Of a stretch of 64,000 bases of DNA, positions 11,004 through 22,351 are shown piece by piece. The notes below the pieces were generated by a model. That model was not told the origin of the DNA. It saw nothing but the letters and a program-made list of their open reading frames with translations, and did no database searches. The DNA is from Yamagishiella unicocca (lineage: Eukaryota; Chlorophyta; Chlorophyceae; Chlamydomonadales; Volvocaceae): assembly GCA_003116995.1 (NCBI GenBank), contig BDSL01000007.1, positions 496,001 to 560,000 on the forward strand, written 5' to 3'. The position numbers were made by a program, and so were the translations under genes. How positions within the stretch are numbered: position 1 is the first letter of the stretch; each line of letters begins with the position of its first letter.

Positions 11004-13768
11004 GGGATACACGCCAGGGCGGCGTCGGCTCGTCTGGCCATAACTCGGCGCACCCTGCGGCGCCCGGCGAACGGGTGCGCGGGTGGGTGGTGCATTGGGA
11101 TGCGGTGCAGTAGGATGCGATGCAATGCTCAGGTTCTTGCTGGTGAAGAAATGTTCTAATGGTGCCATGCGCTGTCCCCGGGAAGAGCTGGGGGCGGCTT
11201 GCTGTCAGGCTTGAAGCATGCTGATCGACTGGCGAGTAGGCTCTTGGGGCCCGCGACCTGCAATGGACGGCGCCTTCCGGGGGAGGAGCCGCGCTGTCGT
11301 GCATATGTCGACCGGCAGCGCTGGCGGTCTGGGGTTTTTGCGGCTTGACCGGCGCTTGGGAGGGTTTCCAGGCGAACGCCTCTGGAGGCATTGCGCCGTG
11401 GACACAGCTTCCGGTCTTTCGGTCTTCCGGTCTTGGCTGGAGGGTCGAGGGCAGCAGGCGAAGGGGCGCCCATTTTGCACTGCGCTGGCTACTGGCGCGC
11501 GTCCAATGGAGAGCGTTGGTGTGTTTCATGCGCGTCTTTGTTCGCGTCCCCCGTGTGTTTGGCGGGAGTTCTGCCGCTTACGTTCGGGACGCCAGAGTTG
11601 TGGGGGAGGGGGGAGGAGGGGCTCGCGTGTGCGTGTGTGTTTTACGTGTGCGTCTCTCTGACCCCGTGAGCATTTCCGTAACTTTGACGATGCGCTTGCG
11701 TGTGTACGGTATGTCGTGTGCTCGTCGACGGCCCAGCTCGTGATGTAGCAATAGAGAGAAAAAAATGTACGACGATGTGTACGAGTGTACGACGAGGCAG
11801 AGGGCGCTGGCTCCTCCCACCTGTCCTCATGCACCCTGGACCGCGTCACCGCCAGCATGTGGTCCTCCGGGTCGGTCGATTGGTCGATACGGTTGACCGT
11901 TGGCTCGACGAGCGAGGGCGGAGGTGTGCACTGCACTGCTTCAAGTGGGCCCAGGAGAAGAGGCGGTTTGCCAGGCGCGGCGTGTCTCAGTCCTAGTAGC
12001 GCGGCGTTACAACGGGTGTCATTTGAGCCACTCGCGGCGGTTCGGCTTCGTGGGGCGGTGGAGACGCTAGCCTGTACCGTAATGCCGGATGCCGGGGCGC
12101 GGGGGCCGTGGGGCGGGCAGGCGCGGTGTCGTGACCGTGGCAGCGACTGCGCCGCCCAGGGTGCGTGTTCGAGGCTGTCGGGGCGCAAGTGGCTGGCAGT
12201 TTGAGTAGTAGCGCCGAACCGGGGTCGAACCGGGGTTGGGTGACAGCTTGTCGCTGCAGGCGGCTTGACTGGGGGCGCAATGGTCCACCGCGTCAGTCCG
12301 CGCGTCCGCACCCATATCAGCGTTGATGCGCTGGGTAGCCCCCGCCTGACCCCCTCCAGAGCCCACCACCCCACCCCATCCCACTGCCCTGCGCGCAAAC
12401 CGAAGATCACGTCCGTCCAATTGCATTCCATGACCCGTTACACGAAGCGGCGGGTTGCTTGCTTCAGGGTCTTCGCGTGATGATACGACAAGTTTTGGCC
12501 CCCACGGGGGCGACTGCCGTCAACAGCTACCGGTATAATTTCATTCATCGTCGTGTCATGCTACAGTGAGACGAGGAGGTGTGTGCGCGGTTTTTTTGGC
12601 ATTTTATGTGTCTTCCGGGTTGCCGCCAAGCAAAAGAGGCGCGGATGCTAGAGGCGTTTTGAGGCCAGGGGCACCGAACGGTGTGCTGGATGCTCAAGAG
12701 TGTCGGGAGGACGTGTGATGGCGTTGCGCCTCCAGAGGGATGCTTCGACGCGCGCGGCGCAAGCCTCGTAGCGGGCCGTCCGGTGCCCGCTTGCCCGTGG
12801 CTCAGTTTGACCAATGTGGGCAAATCCGATTCGGATCGTTGTTAGTGGCCTTGTATTGGTTAACCTGAGCCGGTAGCCGCGTCACACGCGGTGAGTGGCG
12901 CCCAGGCCGATGTGTTTTAAGGCATATGTCGTACACGGTGCTTAACGTAATATGGTATGAATACTGTTGCCACAAACTCCCCGCATCCGCTTTGCGTGGT
13001 CCCGCTGGGGCTGCAGCTGGGTTGCGTCTCCCCGAATTCCCTTCGATTGGAGTTTTGTGCGGGCTTCTGTACAGGGCGTGTTCAATTCCTCGTCACCGAG
13101 GACAGCTCTTGCCCGCGATCCCAATCGCTAGATCAACATGGGATTTAAAGCTGACGACCTCTCCACAGATCTGACAGCCGGATCTTTCCCCGTGTAGGAT
13201 CCAACGGTGCTTCTAAGCAGGCGTTGCCATTACGCAGCAGTGCCTTGCATGCGGCGGTCACTGTTTTTACCATCATAGCACCAAACTGAAGCTGGCTTGC
13301 CTACCTCAGCAGTTACCGGACGCATTACGCTGGTGCGCTGTCACAGGGTATTTTGTGGTCGTCACGTAGCGCCGCAACGCAAGACGGAGCCTTCGGGAGC
13401 CTCGCACCATGGAAGGCACACACCCAGAAAATGTGGCGGGTCCATGGATTTACTGTTCTGACAGCGGTCCGCCGTTGGTTTACCTTCGGTCCTGGCGTCT
13501 AGCTTCGCCAGACCCTCATGTTGATGAGCCTGTTTAACCTTACTATGCGCTCGGCACCTTCGCGGCTGACGAACCGATACATTGAGCATGAAATGCATTC
13601 GGCCTCTCAAAGCAGTCAGGGGCATTGCCACGTCTCGCGTGACAACGCAAAAACATGGCATCAGCTGGCTGGATGTCATAAGTGCAAAGTTTTCTGTCCT
13701 TGGTGACCAGCTGCAGCGCAGCTGCACCGCCAATGCGAACCCGCAGTTTGCGGGGAAACTCCTTTTCC

Positions 13769-13773
13769 TTACA
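13769..13773 (-). terminator. TGTAA polyadenylation signal for ASA6
   Basis: Read on the minus strand, TGTAA lies about 440 nt downstream of the ASA6 stop, a normal 3' UTR length for this group. Confidence 0.4.
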
Positions 13774-14209
13774 GCAGCATGACACCATTGTAGGGTTCGC
13801 TCAGCCCATCTGCAGCTAACCCGGTCCCCTCCACACGACTGAGCCAACCGACAACGACACCCCGACAAATCGCCAGACACGTGGCAAAACACCGGTGTTT
13901 CTCCCCGCACGCAGTAGGTACCGCGCCCTGGCGGCACTGCGCCCAAGCCCAAGCATAAACGAGGCAACGGACGACTGGCCTGCTCGTTTGCAGATGCCTG
14001 CGCCGAACCTGGCTCTCGACGCGCCCCCACCCGGAGCGCCGACGATTCTATGCCAAGCCTATTCCTTAGAACACCCCGCGCAAGACGCAGGACTCCTAGA
14101 GGACTCCTCGCCACATCTCTCTCACGTGTTTAAGCCCAAAGTCGGCAGGTGGGTTGGTCCCTTAGTTCCCACTGCCGACCCTCCCCGTCACACATGGTGC
14201 GCGCGGCGC

Positions 14210-14905
14210 CTATGGCTTGATGGACATGACCGTGCGCAGGCCGGTCAGGGGCGTCGCGGTGTGGGGCGCCATGCCGCGGAGCGCCACGAAGACGGTGCGG
14301 AAGGGGATGAGGCTGAGGAAGGATACGTACCACGCAGCCTGGAGCACGTCCAGCGAGAGGTCCACGATCCACTCGTGCGCGCGCGCCTGAGTATCCAGGC
14401 GGTAGAGCGTCCAGGAGATCAGACCCAAAACTGCCACGCGCGCCTGCAGCGACCAAGTAGCAGATACTGCGGGCTCCGGGTAGTAAGGCTGCAGCTTCAG
14501 CTTGGCCTCCTTGAGGCTTGCTAGGAGGCTAGAGCCGCTGGTCTCATTCACAGACTTGACCATCGACGCAACCGAGCTGCCTGCGCGGACAAGACGTTTT
14601 GCGATGGTCACGGAGGCGGCCCGACACTTCCGCGCGCATAAAAAAGAGAGAGCACTGAACACAGCATGTACGTAATATGCTTTGAGATCAACATCGCCTG
14701 CAAGCTTTACATGCTCGTAGAAGGAAGAAAATCCTCATCGAAACGTGCTGGCCATCACGGCCTTGCGACCAGCAAATGTTGGCCTGGTTGAGACGCGCGC
14801 CCATAACCCACCCTCAGCGGAGGCATTGGCCACCGACGTGCGCAGGTAGCGAGCTCCCGGCGCCAGCAGCTCCCGGCTCCTCGTCAGTGCCAGACGCATG
14901 GCCAT
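14210..14905 (-). CDS. ASA6: Mitochondrial ATP synthase associated protein ASA6
   Basis: Two exons, 14905-14812 and 14580-14210, joined in phase 1, giving 154 aa. The first exon encodes an Arg/Ser/Leu-rich presequence (MAMRLALTRSRELLAPG) typical of mitochondrial import. The mature part begins near SSVASMVKSVNETSG and has two hydrophobic segments, around ARVAVLGLISWTLYRL and VLQAAWYVSFLSLIPFR, then FVALRGMAPHTATPL. From recalled family sequences this closely resembles ASA6 of Polytomella and Chlamydomonas, a subunit of the peripheral stalk and dimerisation region of the chlorophycean F1Fo ATP synthase in the inner mitochondrial membrane; the length also fits. An in-frame TGA at 14737-14735 lies in the intron and is not translated. 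The gene is divergent from POLK. Confidence 0.93.
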
Positions 14906-15290
14906 GGTTGCTCTATGACGGTCAGCTACGTAGAGAGAACAGCAAGCTACTTTGGGTAAATGCAACGATGCACAGTATAACTCTTTCACTTTGGCAGGGC
15001 AGCCGTACAACGGAGACTCCTGCTCATCCGTGCAACACCCACGGAAAACTGTATCGTTAACGGCACAAAACGCTCACAGGAATCCATCGTCCATGTTTTG
15101 GAGCTCCTGCCTTTCAGCACTCTGCCCTCGCGCTCATGCGTGTTCAACTCAAACGTCCTACATGACGCCTGCTTACAGATCATCTAGGCATGTTTTACAT
15201 GATGCCTATATTTACCTGCAACCTTCCTGATTGTAGCAGCAATCAGGCGCTGCGACCCCCGGACCCCTCGCACACGCAGCACGCCTCGAA
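14906..15290. promoter_or_regulatory. Shared divergent promoter region of ASA6 and POLK
   Basis: Only 385 bp separate the two start codons, so both 5' UTRs and core promoters must lie here. AT-richer segments, such as CCTATATTTACC near 15204 and GTATAAC near 14974, are the only TATA-like candidates. No well-defined element is visible. Confidence 0.5.
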
Positions 15291-18200
15291 ATGGATTCCA
15301 GCGCGGCCTCGGAGGCTACCGTCAGTGAAATGGGCCCTGCACATGGGACGTCTTATGTCACTGTGCCTGCAGCCTCATGCGGCCCTGCCCCGGAGAATCC
15401 TGCGCCATGGCAAGATTATCAAACCGTTTTTACCAACGCCAAGGCTGGCATGGACGGCGTCGACAAGGAACATGTGCAAAGAGTAGTCTACGAAATGAGC
15501 AAGGTGCGCCGTTGACTCCTCGCAGTAGCTCGCTTGCGTTGGGAAACGCGGAGGACGAGCGACAGCTTGCGGCTCTGCCGCCTGTGGAACGATCCCTCGG
15601 CCCTAGGAGGTCGCCGACATTCCCCGCCCCGCCCCGCACCGTTCCGCTCCTGTTCTGTTACAGGACTCAGCTCATTTCCGCAACGAGCAGCGCAAGCAGG
15701 CGCAGCTGGAAGCCCGCGTGGAGCGGCTCAAGGCCGCGGCGGCGGCCACCACGGCTGCGGAGCTGTCAGCGGGGACCAGGTCAGACGATGACGCCAGCCC
15801 AGCGGCTTGCAACTAGTGGCACTTAGCGGCTCTGGGCGTTCGCAGGCGTGGGGATAATGGCAGTTGCTCGTCAGCCCCACTTACCCCTCGCCCCCGCCCA
15901 AGCTAACGCCCACACACGCACGCCCCCCTGCCCCTGGTATCCCCCCCGCAGGTCTGTGGACCAGCGGGTGGCCTCCCTGGAGTCCCGCCGCGACCTCACC
16001 CGCACCTGGCTTCATGCGGACATGGACTGCTTCTACGCGGCGGTGCATGAGGCGGAGCGGCCGGAGCTGGTGGGTGTGGGGCTGGGGGGTTTAAGGAGAG
16101 TCCGCGAAGTATTAAAGCCATGCCGTACCGGCAAAGATATGATTTCGACGGCATGGCGCGTTCAGCGCACGGGTGCGTAAAGGGCGCAGCAGGGCGAGAT
16201 GTGTGAGGGAGGGGCGAATGGGGGGCTGTACGAAACAGGGGATGGGGTTTTGAGTTGTGCTGCCCCCTGACCTCTGGACCCGTGCTGCGGCCCTGTGGAG
16301 CGCAGAAGCGGGTGCCCATGGCGGTTGGCGGCATGGGCATGATCTCAACCGCCAACTACGTGGCCCGGAAGTACGGCGTGCGGAGCGCCATGCCAGGCTT
16401 CATCGCCAAGCGGCTGTGCCCTCAGGTGGGGGGGATAGACAGCAAACCAGTGACGTGGCAGTAGAGGCTTCAAGGGCCCTATGTCTAATTCATGTTCGTA
16501 ACACCAGCTCACCATACACATATGCGTATGTTGTCGCACCAACCTTGGGCTGACGAGCAAGCAAACCCGAATTCTGCGCGCTCAATCCTGGCAGCTTGTG
16601 TTCGTACAACCGGATTTCCCTCGCTACATCGCCGCCGCGGAGCGGGTCCGACTCGTGTTTCAACAGCTGGATCCGGATTTTGAAACTGGCGGCCTGGACG
16701 AGGCGTACCTGGACGTCACGGACTACTGCGCCAGGACTGGCAGCAGCGGGGGGGAGGTGAGGGGGGAAGCTTCGGGTGGGGGGAGATGGTGAGGGGGTAA
16801 GGGGAGGAGGGAGGAGGTTGGGGGAGAGGAGCTAGGGGGGAACGCGGGGCAGCGGCAGCTCCTTGCTGTCTGTGTTGCAAGAAGGACCCAGCGAGGTCTG
16901 AACCCCCTGGGTACCCAACCCAGCGAGGCCTGAACCCCCTGGGTACCCAACCCGCCCTCAAGCCCCGCGTCTTCCGCAGCTGCCTCCAGTCCCCCTGCCC
17001 CCCGACTGGTTCCCTGTCCGCCCTCTGGCTGCGTGCCTGTCCCTTGCTGCGCGGCCCTGCCAGGCGGCCGCTGAGCTGCGGCGGCGAGTGCGGGAGTCGT
17101 GCGGCGGTCTCACCTGCAGCTGCGGAGTGGCGCCCAACAAGATGCTGGCGAAGGTAGGGCTGCGACTGCAAAGAAAGCTGACTGGTTGTCGGCTGCGACA
17201 GCGGCTGCGGCTGCAGCTGCAATATGAGCCTCGCGCGAGCTTCATCACGACTTCCGCTCCCCCCAGCCTATCCCAGCCCTGCACGCGGTCCTCCACTCGC
17301 TTAAATACCGCCAGCGGCTTAATCGCCCCCAACCCCTCGCCGCCCCGTCCCGCACCCCACCTGCCTCTCACCCCTCCTGCCCCTCAACCCCCCCTGATCC
17401 TGACCCTCTGGCCCCCACCCGTCCGGGGCCCAGATCTGCTCCGACATCAACAAACCGGACGGCCACTACGTGCTGCCCGCCAGCCGCACCGCCGTCATGA
17501 GCTTCATGGACACACTGCCGGTACGTGTAGGTGTGGGTGCGGCAGGTGTTTCGGTGCTGTCGGCGCCGGATGGGTGGGGTCTCGCGAGGCAAGTGGGTCT
17601 CTCCTCCAGCGGGACCGAGGTGCTGCCCCTGGATTGGGTGCGCACGGCGCGCCAGCACCACGCACCGCACCCCTTCAGCCGTATCCCCCTCTCTCCCCCC
17701 CACACGCATGCGCGCGCGTCCCGGTGTCCGATGGCTATGCACACGCTACATTTCCCCAGTCGCGTTATCGGGTCTATTATTGTAACCCCCCACACGCGCG
17801 CCTCCCGTGGATTTTGCATCCCTGCATATCCCCCTCCTTTCCCCCTCCACTTCCCGCGTCGAGTCACCGGTTCTATTCTTGCTCTTCCCCCCTCTGCCTC
17901 AAAAACAAATCAAACCCCCTCTGCCTCGTCTCCACCTCCGCCGCCAGGTCCGCAAGATCCCCTGCATCGGCAAGGTTACCGAGCAGCTGCTGCGCGGCGT
18001 GCTGGGGGTGTCCACCTGCGGCCAGCTGCTGGGGCCGCAGCGGGGCCGCCTGCCGCTGCTGTTCTCCGAAACCGCTGCGGGCTTCTTCCTGGAGGCGGCG
18101 CTGGGTCTGGCGCCCACCAGGCACCCGCCCAAGGTGCGGAACCCCCGGCATCATACCGCAGCACACAGTATCCGAAGACGTAAGGAAACACGACCCCACA

Positions 18201-21200
18201 AAGGGGCACGCGTTTGCGTCTGCGGCGCGGGCGACGACAAAGGGAAAAGACACAACGGCGTTCTTGGGGTGACCTGGTGCACCCCGTGCTGCCGCTGTCG
18301 CCCACCCCTCCGCGCCCCGCCGGCTCCATACCTTGCCCTCCCCACCCACCCACCCATACGACCCCCGAATTCAGTTTCCTTAACCAAGTTCTCCAGCATG
18401 TACCTCGAAACGTCTGTTCTAAACGGTGTTCCTTCGTACACGGGTTTTCCTTGCAACCCACCCACCTAGACGGACACCTCCCTGGAGCCCGGGCGGAAGG
18501 GCATCAGCTGCGAGCGCACCTTCCGCAACATGGGCGCGCCGGCGCAGCAGGAGGCCATGGCTCGGCAGGTGGGCCCTATGGGAGGAGGGCAGGAAAACAC
18601 GCGCCCTATGGACCCTATGGGGGGAAGGCAGGGCTGAAGATGGTAAACCACATGTCGTCGCTGATGGCCAGTAAGGGCAGGATGGTGGTGGTGGTGGTGG
18701 TGGTGGTGGTGGTGGTGACGATGATCTCCTGAGGAGGGCTGCGGTAGTGTCGGGAATCGTGGAAGTGGTGGAAGGGGCGCGCCAGACGTCACGTGACTGC
18801 CCTGGCTCCCTTACATCTCCCTGACGTGACATTCCACACGCCACAACGATTCCCTCCTCCCATGCGCACACCATCATCATCCTCTGCCCCGAAACCCTCT
18901 GCCCCGAAACCCTCTGCCCCGAAACCCTCTGCCCCGAAACCCTCTGCCCCGAAACCCTCTGCCCCGAAACCCTCGGCCCCTGGTTGCCGCAGCTGGTGGA
19001 GTCCCTGGCTGCCGACATGGCGGCTGAGGGCCTGGAGGGGCGCAACCTCACACTCAAGCTGAAGCTCTCCACGTTCGAGGTGAGGCGTCTGCGGGGCAGC
19101 TGGCGGCATATGGGGTGAGGCGTCTGCGGGGCAGCTGGCGGCATATGGGGTGAGGCGTCTGCAGGGCAGCTGGCGGCATATGGGGTGAGGCGTCTGCGGG
19201 GCAGCTGGCGGCATATGGGGTGAGGCGTCTGCAGGGCAGCTGGCGGCATATGGGGTGAGGCGTCTGCGGGGCAGCTGGCGGCATATGGGGTGAGGCGTCT
19301 GCGGGGCAGCTGGCGGCATATGGGGTGAGGCGTCTGCGGGGCAGCTGGCGGCATATGGGGTGAGGCGTCTGCGGGGCAGCTGGCGGCATATGGGGTGAGG
19401 CGTCTGCGGGGCAGCTGGCGGCATATGGGGTGAGGCGTCTGCAGGGCAGCTGGCGGCATATGGGGTGAGGCGTCTGCAGGGCAGCTGGCGGCATATGGGG
19501 TGAGGCGTCTGCAGGGCAGCTGGCGGCATATGGGGTGAGGCGTCTGCGGGGCAGCTGGCGGCATATGGGGTGAGGCGTCTGCGGGGCAGCTGGCGGCATA
19601 TGGGGTGAGGCGTCTGCGGGGCAGCTGGCGGCATATGGGGTGAGGCGTCTGCAGGGCAGCTGGCGGCATATGGGGTGAGGCGTCTGCAGGGCAGCTGGCG
19701 GCATATGGGGTGAGGCGTCTGCAGGGCAGCTGGCGGCATATGGGGTGAGGCGTCTGCAGGGCAGCTGGCGGCATATGGGGTGAGGCGTCTGCAGGGCAGC
19801 TGGCGGCATATGGGGTGAGGCGTCTGCAGGGCAGCTGGCGGCATATGGGGTGAGGCGTCTGCAGGGCAGCTGGCGGCATATGGGGTGAGGCGTCTGCGGG
19901 GCAGCTGGCGGCATATGGGGTGAGGCCTCTGCGGGGCAGCTGGCGGCATATGGGGTGAGGCGTCTGCAGGGCAGCTGGCGGCATATGGGGTGAGGCGTCT
20001 GCGGGGCAGCTGGCGGCATATGGGGTGCGCATGAGTTGGGGGTCGGATCAGGGGGCCAGGCAGGGCATGTGGCCCAACCCCCCCCACCCCACCGCCCACC
20101 GCTTCCCCCCTCTTCCGCCCGCCCCCCAGGTCCGCAGCCGGGCCGCCACGCTGCCCCGTCACGTGCGTACGGCAGCTGACATGCTGCCCACCGTGCTGCG
20201 CCTGCTGCGCGCCGAGATGCCGGTGGAGCTGCGGTTGATGGGGGTCCGCATGGCGGCGCTGAGGAAGGTGGGGGGGGTGAAGGTGGCGGTGAAGGTGGCG
20301 GTGGAGGTGGAGGTGAAGGTGGGCGGGGTGAAGGTGGCGGTGGGCGCGGTGCGAGCAAAACCCATCGCCCGCCCGCTTGTGGCACAAAGTGCGACACCTT
20401 CTAACTCCCCGACGTTCCGATACCTTGCACTCGACACCCGCACGCCTCACAGATCAACTCGGCAGCGAGCAGCCCCCTAGCCAGGCTGCTGGGGCTGCGG
20501 CCGCAGCGGCCCGGCAGCATCCCGCCGCCAGGCTCAGCACCCGCCGGCGCCGCCGGTGGGAGCACCACCCTTCAGGGCGGCTCTGGAGCGGCAGCCGCCG
20601 TCTGCGCCTCCGCCTCCGCCGCTGAAGCCGGACGTGTTGCCGCCCCCGGCCGCAACGCCGCCAGTGGTCCCGGCGCTGCGGCTGCGGCGAGGACGACAGA
20701 GCCGGGGGGCAGTCCATTGCTGCCGCGCGGCGGCTTGGACGCCGGAGGCCGCGGCGGCGGTGCAGCCGAAGCGCAGGGGCTGCCGGCCGGGGCCGTCAAC
20801 ACCACCACTGCCACCATTACCATTGACATCGACGACGATGACGACGACGATGGCGATGCTGATCATGGCCTTGTGGGCGCGATCGGGAACCGGAGGCCGC
20901 CGTCGTCTCCACCTCCGCCGCAGCGCGTGTGGGCGGCGGCGGCGCCGGCGGGACGGCCGCCTGTGGTGTCGCCGGAGGTGTCACCGGCGGGACGGCCGCC
21001 GGAGGTGTCAAGTGAGGCGGTGACCCCCCGCCGCTCTGCGGGTTACGGCTGGGGCGCCGACATCAGGTGCAGCCCGGGACCTGGCCTGGGCGCTGGCCCC
21101 TGGGGCGGAGGTGGAGATCCGTACGACACGTGGTCGTACGACATGTATGGGGATGTTTGCTTGCTGGACGAGCCGCTTGGACAGGATGAGGAAGAAGACC

Positions 21201-22351
21201 CGCTGGAGGGACTGGAGGAGGGGCAGGACGGCGGCGGCGAAGACCCGTGGGTCGAGCCGTATCACCAATTGGACGAGCGGCACGGCCGACAGCGCCAGTC
21301 GGTTGCGCAGGAGGCGCCTGCCGTAGGTTGCGCCGTTAACCACAGCCGGGGTTGCGGCTTGCGGCCGGAGCAGCAGCAGCAGTGGCGGCAGTGGCAGCAG
21401 CAGGGGCTGGGACCGGCGGATCCCGGGGCGGACTGGCGGCAACAGCAGCGACAGCAGCAGCGGCCCGCTAAGAGGCAGCGCCATGTGGACGGCGCTGCTA
21501 CAGCCTCCACTGCAGCGGGATGTGCTGCCTCCATCTGTGATCCCTTCGCTGGTGCTGCTGCTACTGCCGCTGCTGCTACTGCTGACCCAATGACCGAGCC
21601 GGCGGCAGCGCCGTCCGGTGATGGTGGCGGTGGTGGTGGTGCTGCTGGTGGCATGACCTCAGGTCCAAGGTCAGCACCAGTGCAGCGGAGGGCGGGGTCT
21701 GAGGAGCCAACGCGCCAGACCTGCGCGCTGCAGGCGGCGGGCGTGTTGCCGGCCGTGTCTGGAGGGTCCCTTGGCGGGGCCGGGGGTGGCGGGGCCGGGG
21801 GCTCTACCTGGTCCTGCCGTGTGTGCACCTACGCACACAACCGGCGGCAGCTGCTGCGCTGCGAGGTGTGCGACTGCGTGCGGGGCAGCTCGCAGCCGCC
21901 GGCACCTCCCCCCGGTCCCCCGCTTGCTCCCGGGCAGCCGCAGCACCAGCAGCGGCGCCCGGGGCCCCATCGACACGGCGCTGTCAGTGGTGACGCGTGT
22001 GCTGCGGGCGGCGGCAGTGCCTCACGCCAGCAGGACCGCAAGCAACAGCAGCAGCGGCCGCTGCAGCAGCTGTGGGCATTTGTAGGGGCAGCGACAGCGG
22101 CCCCCTCCGCCTGCTCCTCAGGTGGTGCTACCGGGACAGGGAGTGCCGCTGGGCGTCAGCGCGGCCAGCAGGGGTCGGGTGGCGGAGGGCTGCAGCAGCA
22201 GCAGCAGCAGCAGGGGTCGGGTGGCGGAGGGCTGCAGCAGCAGCAGCAGGGGGCCTGTCCGGAGTGCGGTGCGGAGGTGGCAGCCGGCCAGTGGACGGAG
22301 CACCAGGACTGGCACCTGGCCGTCCGGCTGTCCAGGGAGGGTATTGCGTAG
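15291..22351 (+). CDS. POLK: DNA polymerase kappa (Y-family translesion polymerase) with NZF and UBZ fingers
   Basis: Twelve exons: 15291-15503, 15664-15779, 15952-16069, 16306-16425, 16595-16756, 16980-17153, 17434-17520, 17948-18133, 18470-18568, 18993-19079, 20130-20267, 20453-22351; 1132 aa. The N-clasp typical of pol kappa is present ([16 protein letters not shown]). Catalytic motifs are [19 protein letters not shown] (Asp about 133 and 135) and [10 protein letters not shown] (Asp-Glu about 224-225). [13 protein letters not shown], the helix-hairpin-helix [12 protein letters not shown] and the little-finger GISCERTF follow. The protein should insert nucleotides opposite and extend past minor-groove lesions in the nucleus. 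The single last exon encodes a disordered 630-residue tail with a RanBP2/NZF-type finger (about 953-975: WSCRVC...CEVC) and a C-terminal UBZ-like finger (about 1102-1128: CPECG...EHQDWHLA). Both families bind ubiquitin, which would recruit the enzyme to ubiquitylated PCNA (inference). Confidence 0.95.
16887..16950. repeat. Two-copy 32-bp direct repeat in POLK intron 5
   Basis: Two near-identical copies of a sequence containing CTGAACCCCCTGGGTACCCA lie about 30 nt upstream of the acceptor of exon 6. Confidence 0.8.
18416..18460 (+). repeat. Dispersed intronic element, copy in POLK intron 8
   Basis: It contains CACGGGTTTTCCTTGCAACC directly upstream of the acceptor of exon 9. The same core recurs in introns of INTS11, the FtsJ-like gene and the SEN1-like gene. 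Confidence 0.7.
18681..18718 (+). repeat. (GGT)n microsatellite in POLK intron 9
   Basis: About twelve GGT triplets, simple-sequence repeat inside the intron. Confidence 0.9.
18883..18972 (+). repeat. Six-copy 15-bp tandem repeat in POLK intron 9
   Basis: Six exact copies of TCTGCCCCGAAACCC end about 20 nt before the acceptor of exon 10. Confidence 0.95.
19081..20025 (+). repeat. 27-copy 35-bp minisatellite beginning at a splice donor (POLK intron 10)
   Basis: Twenty-seven units of exactly 35 bp, each starting TGAGGCGTCTGC and ending GGCATATGGGG, run from the second base of the intron. The main variation is CGGGGCAGC versus CAGGGCAGC, which creates a CTGCAG site; one unit near 19921 has GCCTCT for GCGTCT. 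Every unit boundary recreates GGGTGAGGCG, a copy of the real donor. Long minus-strand open frames across it are artefacts of the repeat. Confidence 0.97.
20268..20345 (+). repeat. GTGAAGGTGGCG-type repeat starting at a splice donor (POLK intron 11)
   Basis: The intron starts GTGGGGGGGGTGAAGGTGGC and continues as imperfect 12-bp GTGAAGGTGGCG/GTGGAGGTGGAG units. Confidence 0.85.
22171..22250 (+). repeat. CAG-rich coding repeat in the POLK tail
   Basis: Two copies of a block encoding [12 protein letters not shown] lie just upstream of the UBZ-like finger. They are in frame and length-variable by nature. Confidence 0.85.

Larger units (their letters stand above)
10949..14209. other. Long intergenic region between convergent genes
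   Basis: 3.3 kb between the stop of the LOV-kinase and the stop of ASA6. It must hold both 3' UTRs. Open frames occur on both strands (for example 11526-12431 and 13362-14114, minus), but none shows a recognisable domain, a credible exon structure or a family motif. No RNA gene or mobile element was recognised. Confidence 0.5.

Noticed and set aside
11526..12431. 301-codon minus-strand open frame in the LOV-kinase/ASA6 intergenic region
   Set aside because: No recognisable domain, composition typical of random GC-rich DNA, and no supporting splice or start context.
13362..14114. 250-codon minus-strand open frame
   Set aside because: It lies in the presumed ASA6 3' UTR, covers the candidate TGTAA signal and has no family resemblance.
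14735..14737. In-frame TGA between two ASA6-like open frames, possible selenocysteine codon
   Set aside because: The flanking frames are continuous only because the intron happens to be in frame. Splicing 14812 to 14580 in phase 1 gives a complete ASA6-like protein and places the TGA in the intron.
19081..20025. Possible CRISPR-like array
   Set aside because: The repeats are head to tail with no spacers, and they lie in an intron of a eukaryotic gene.
18419..20450. Three very long minus-strand open frames (447-553 codons) of a repeated peptide
   Set aside because: They are translations of the 35-bp minisatellite, which has no stop in any minus frame. They overlap well-supported POLK exons on the other strand.
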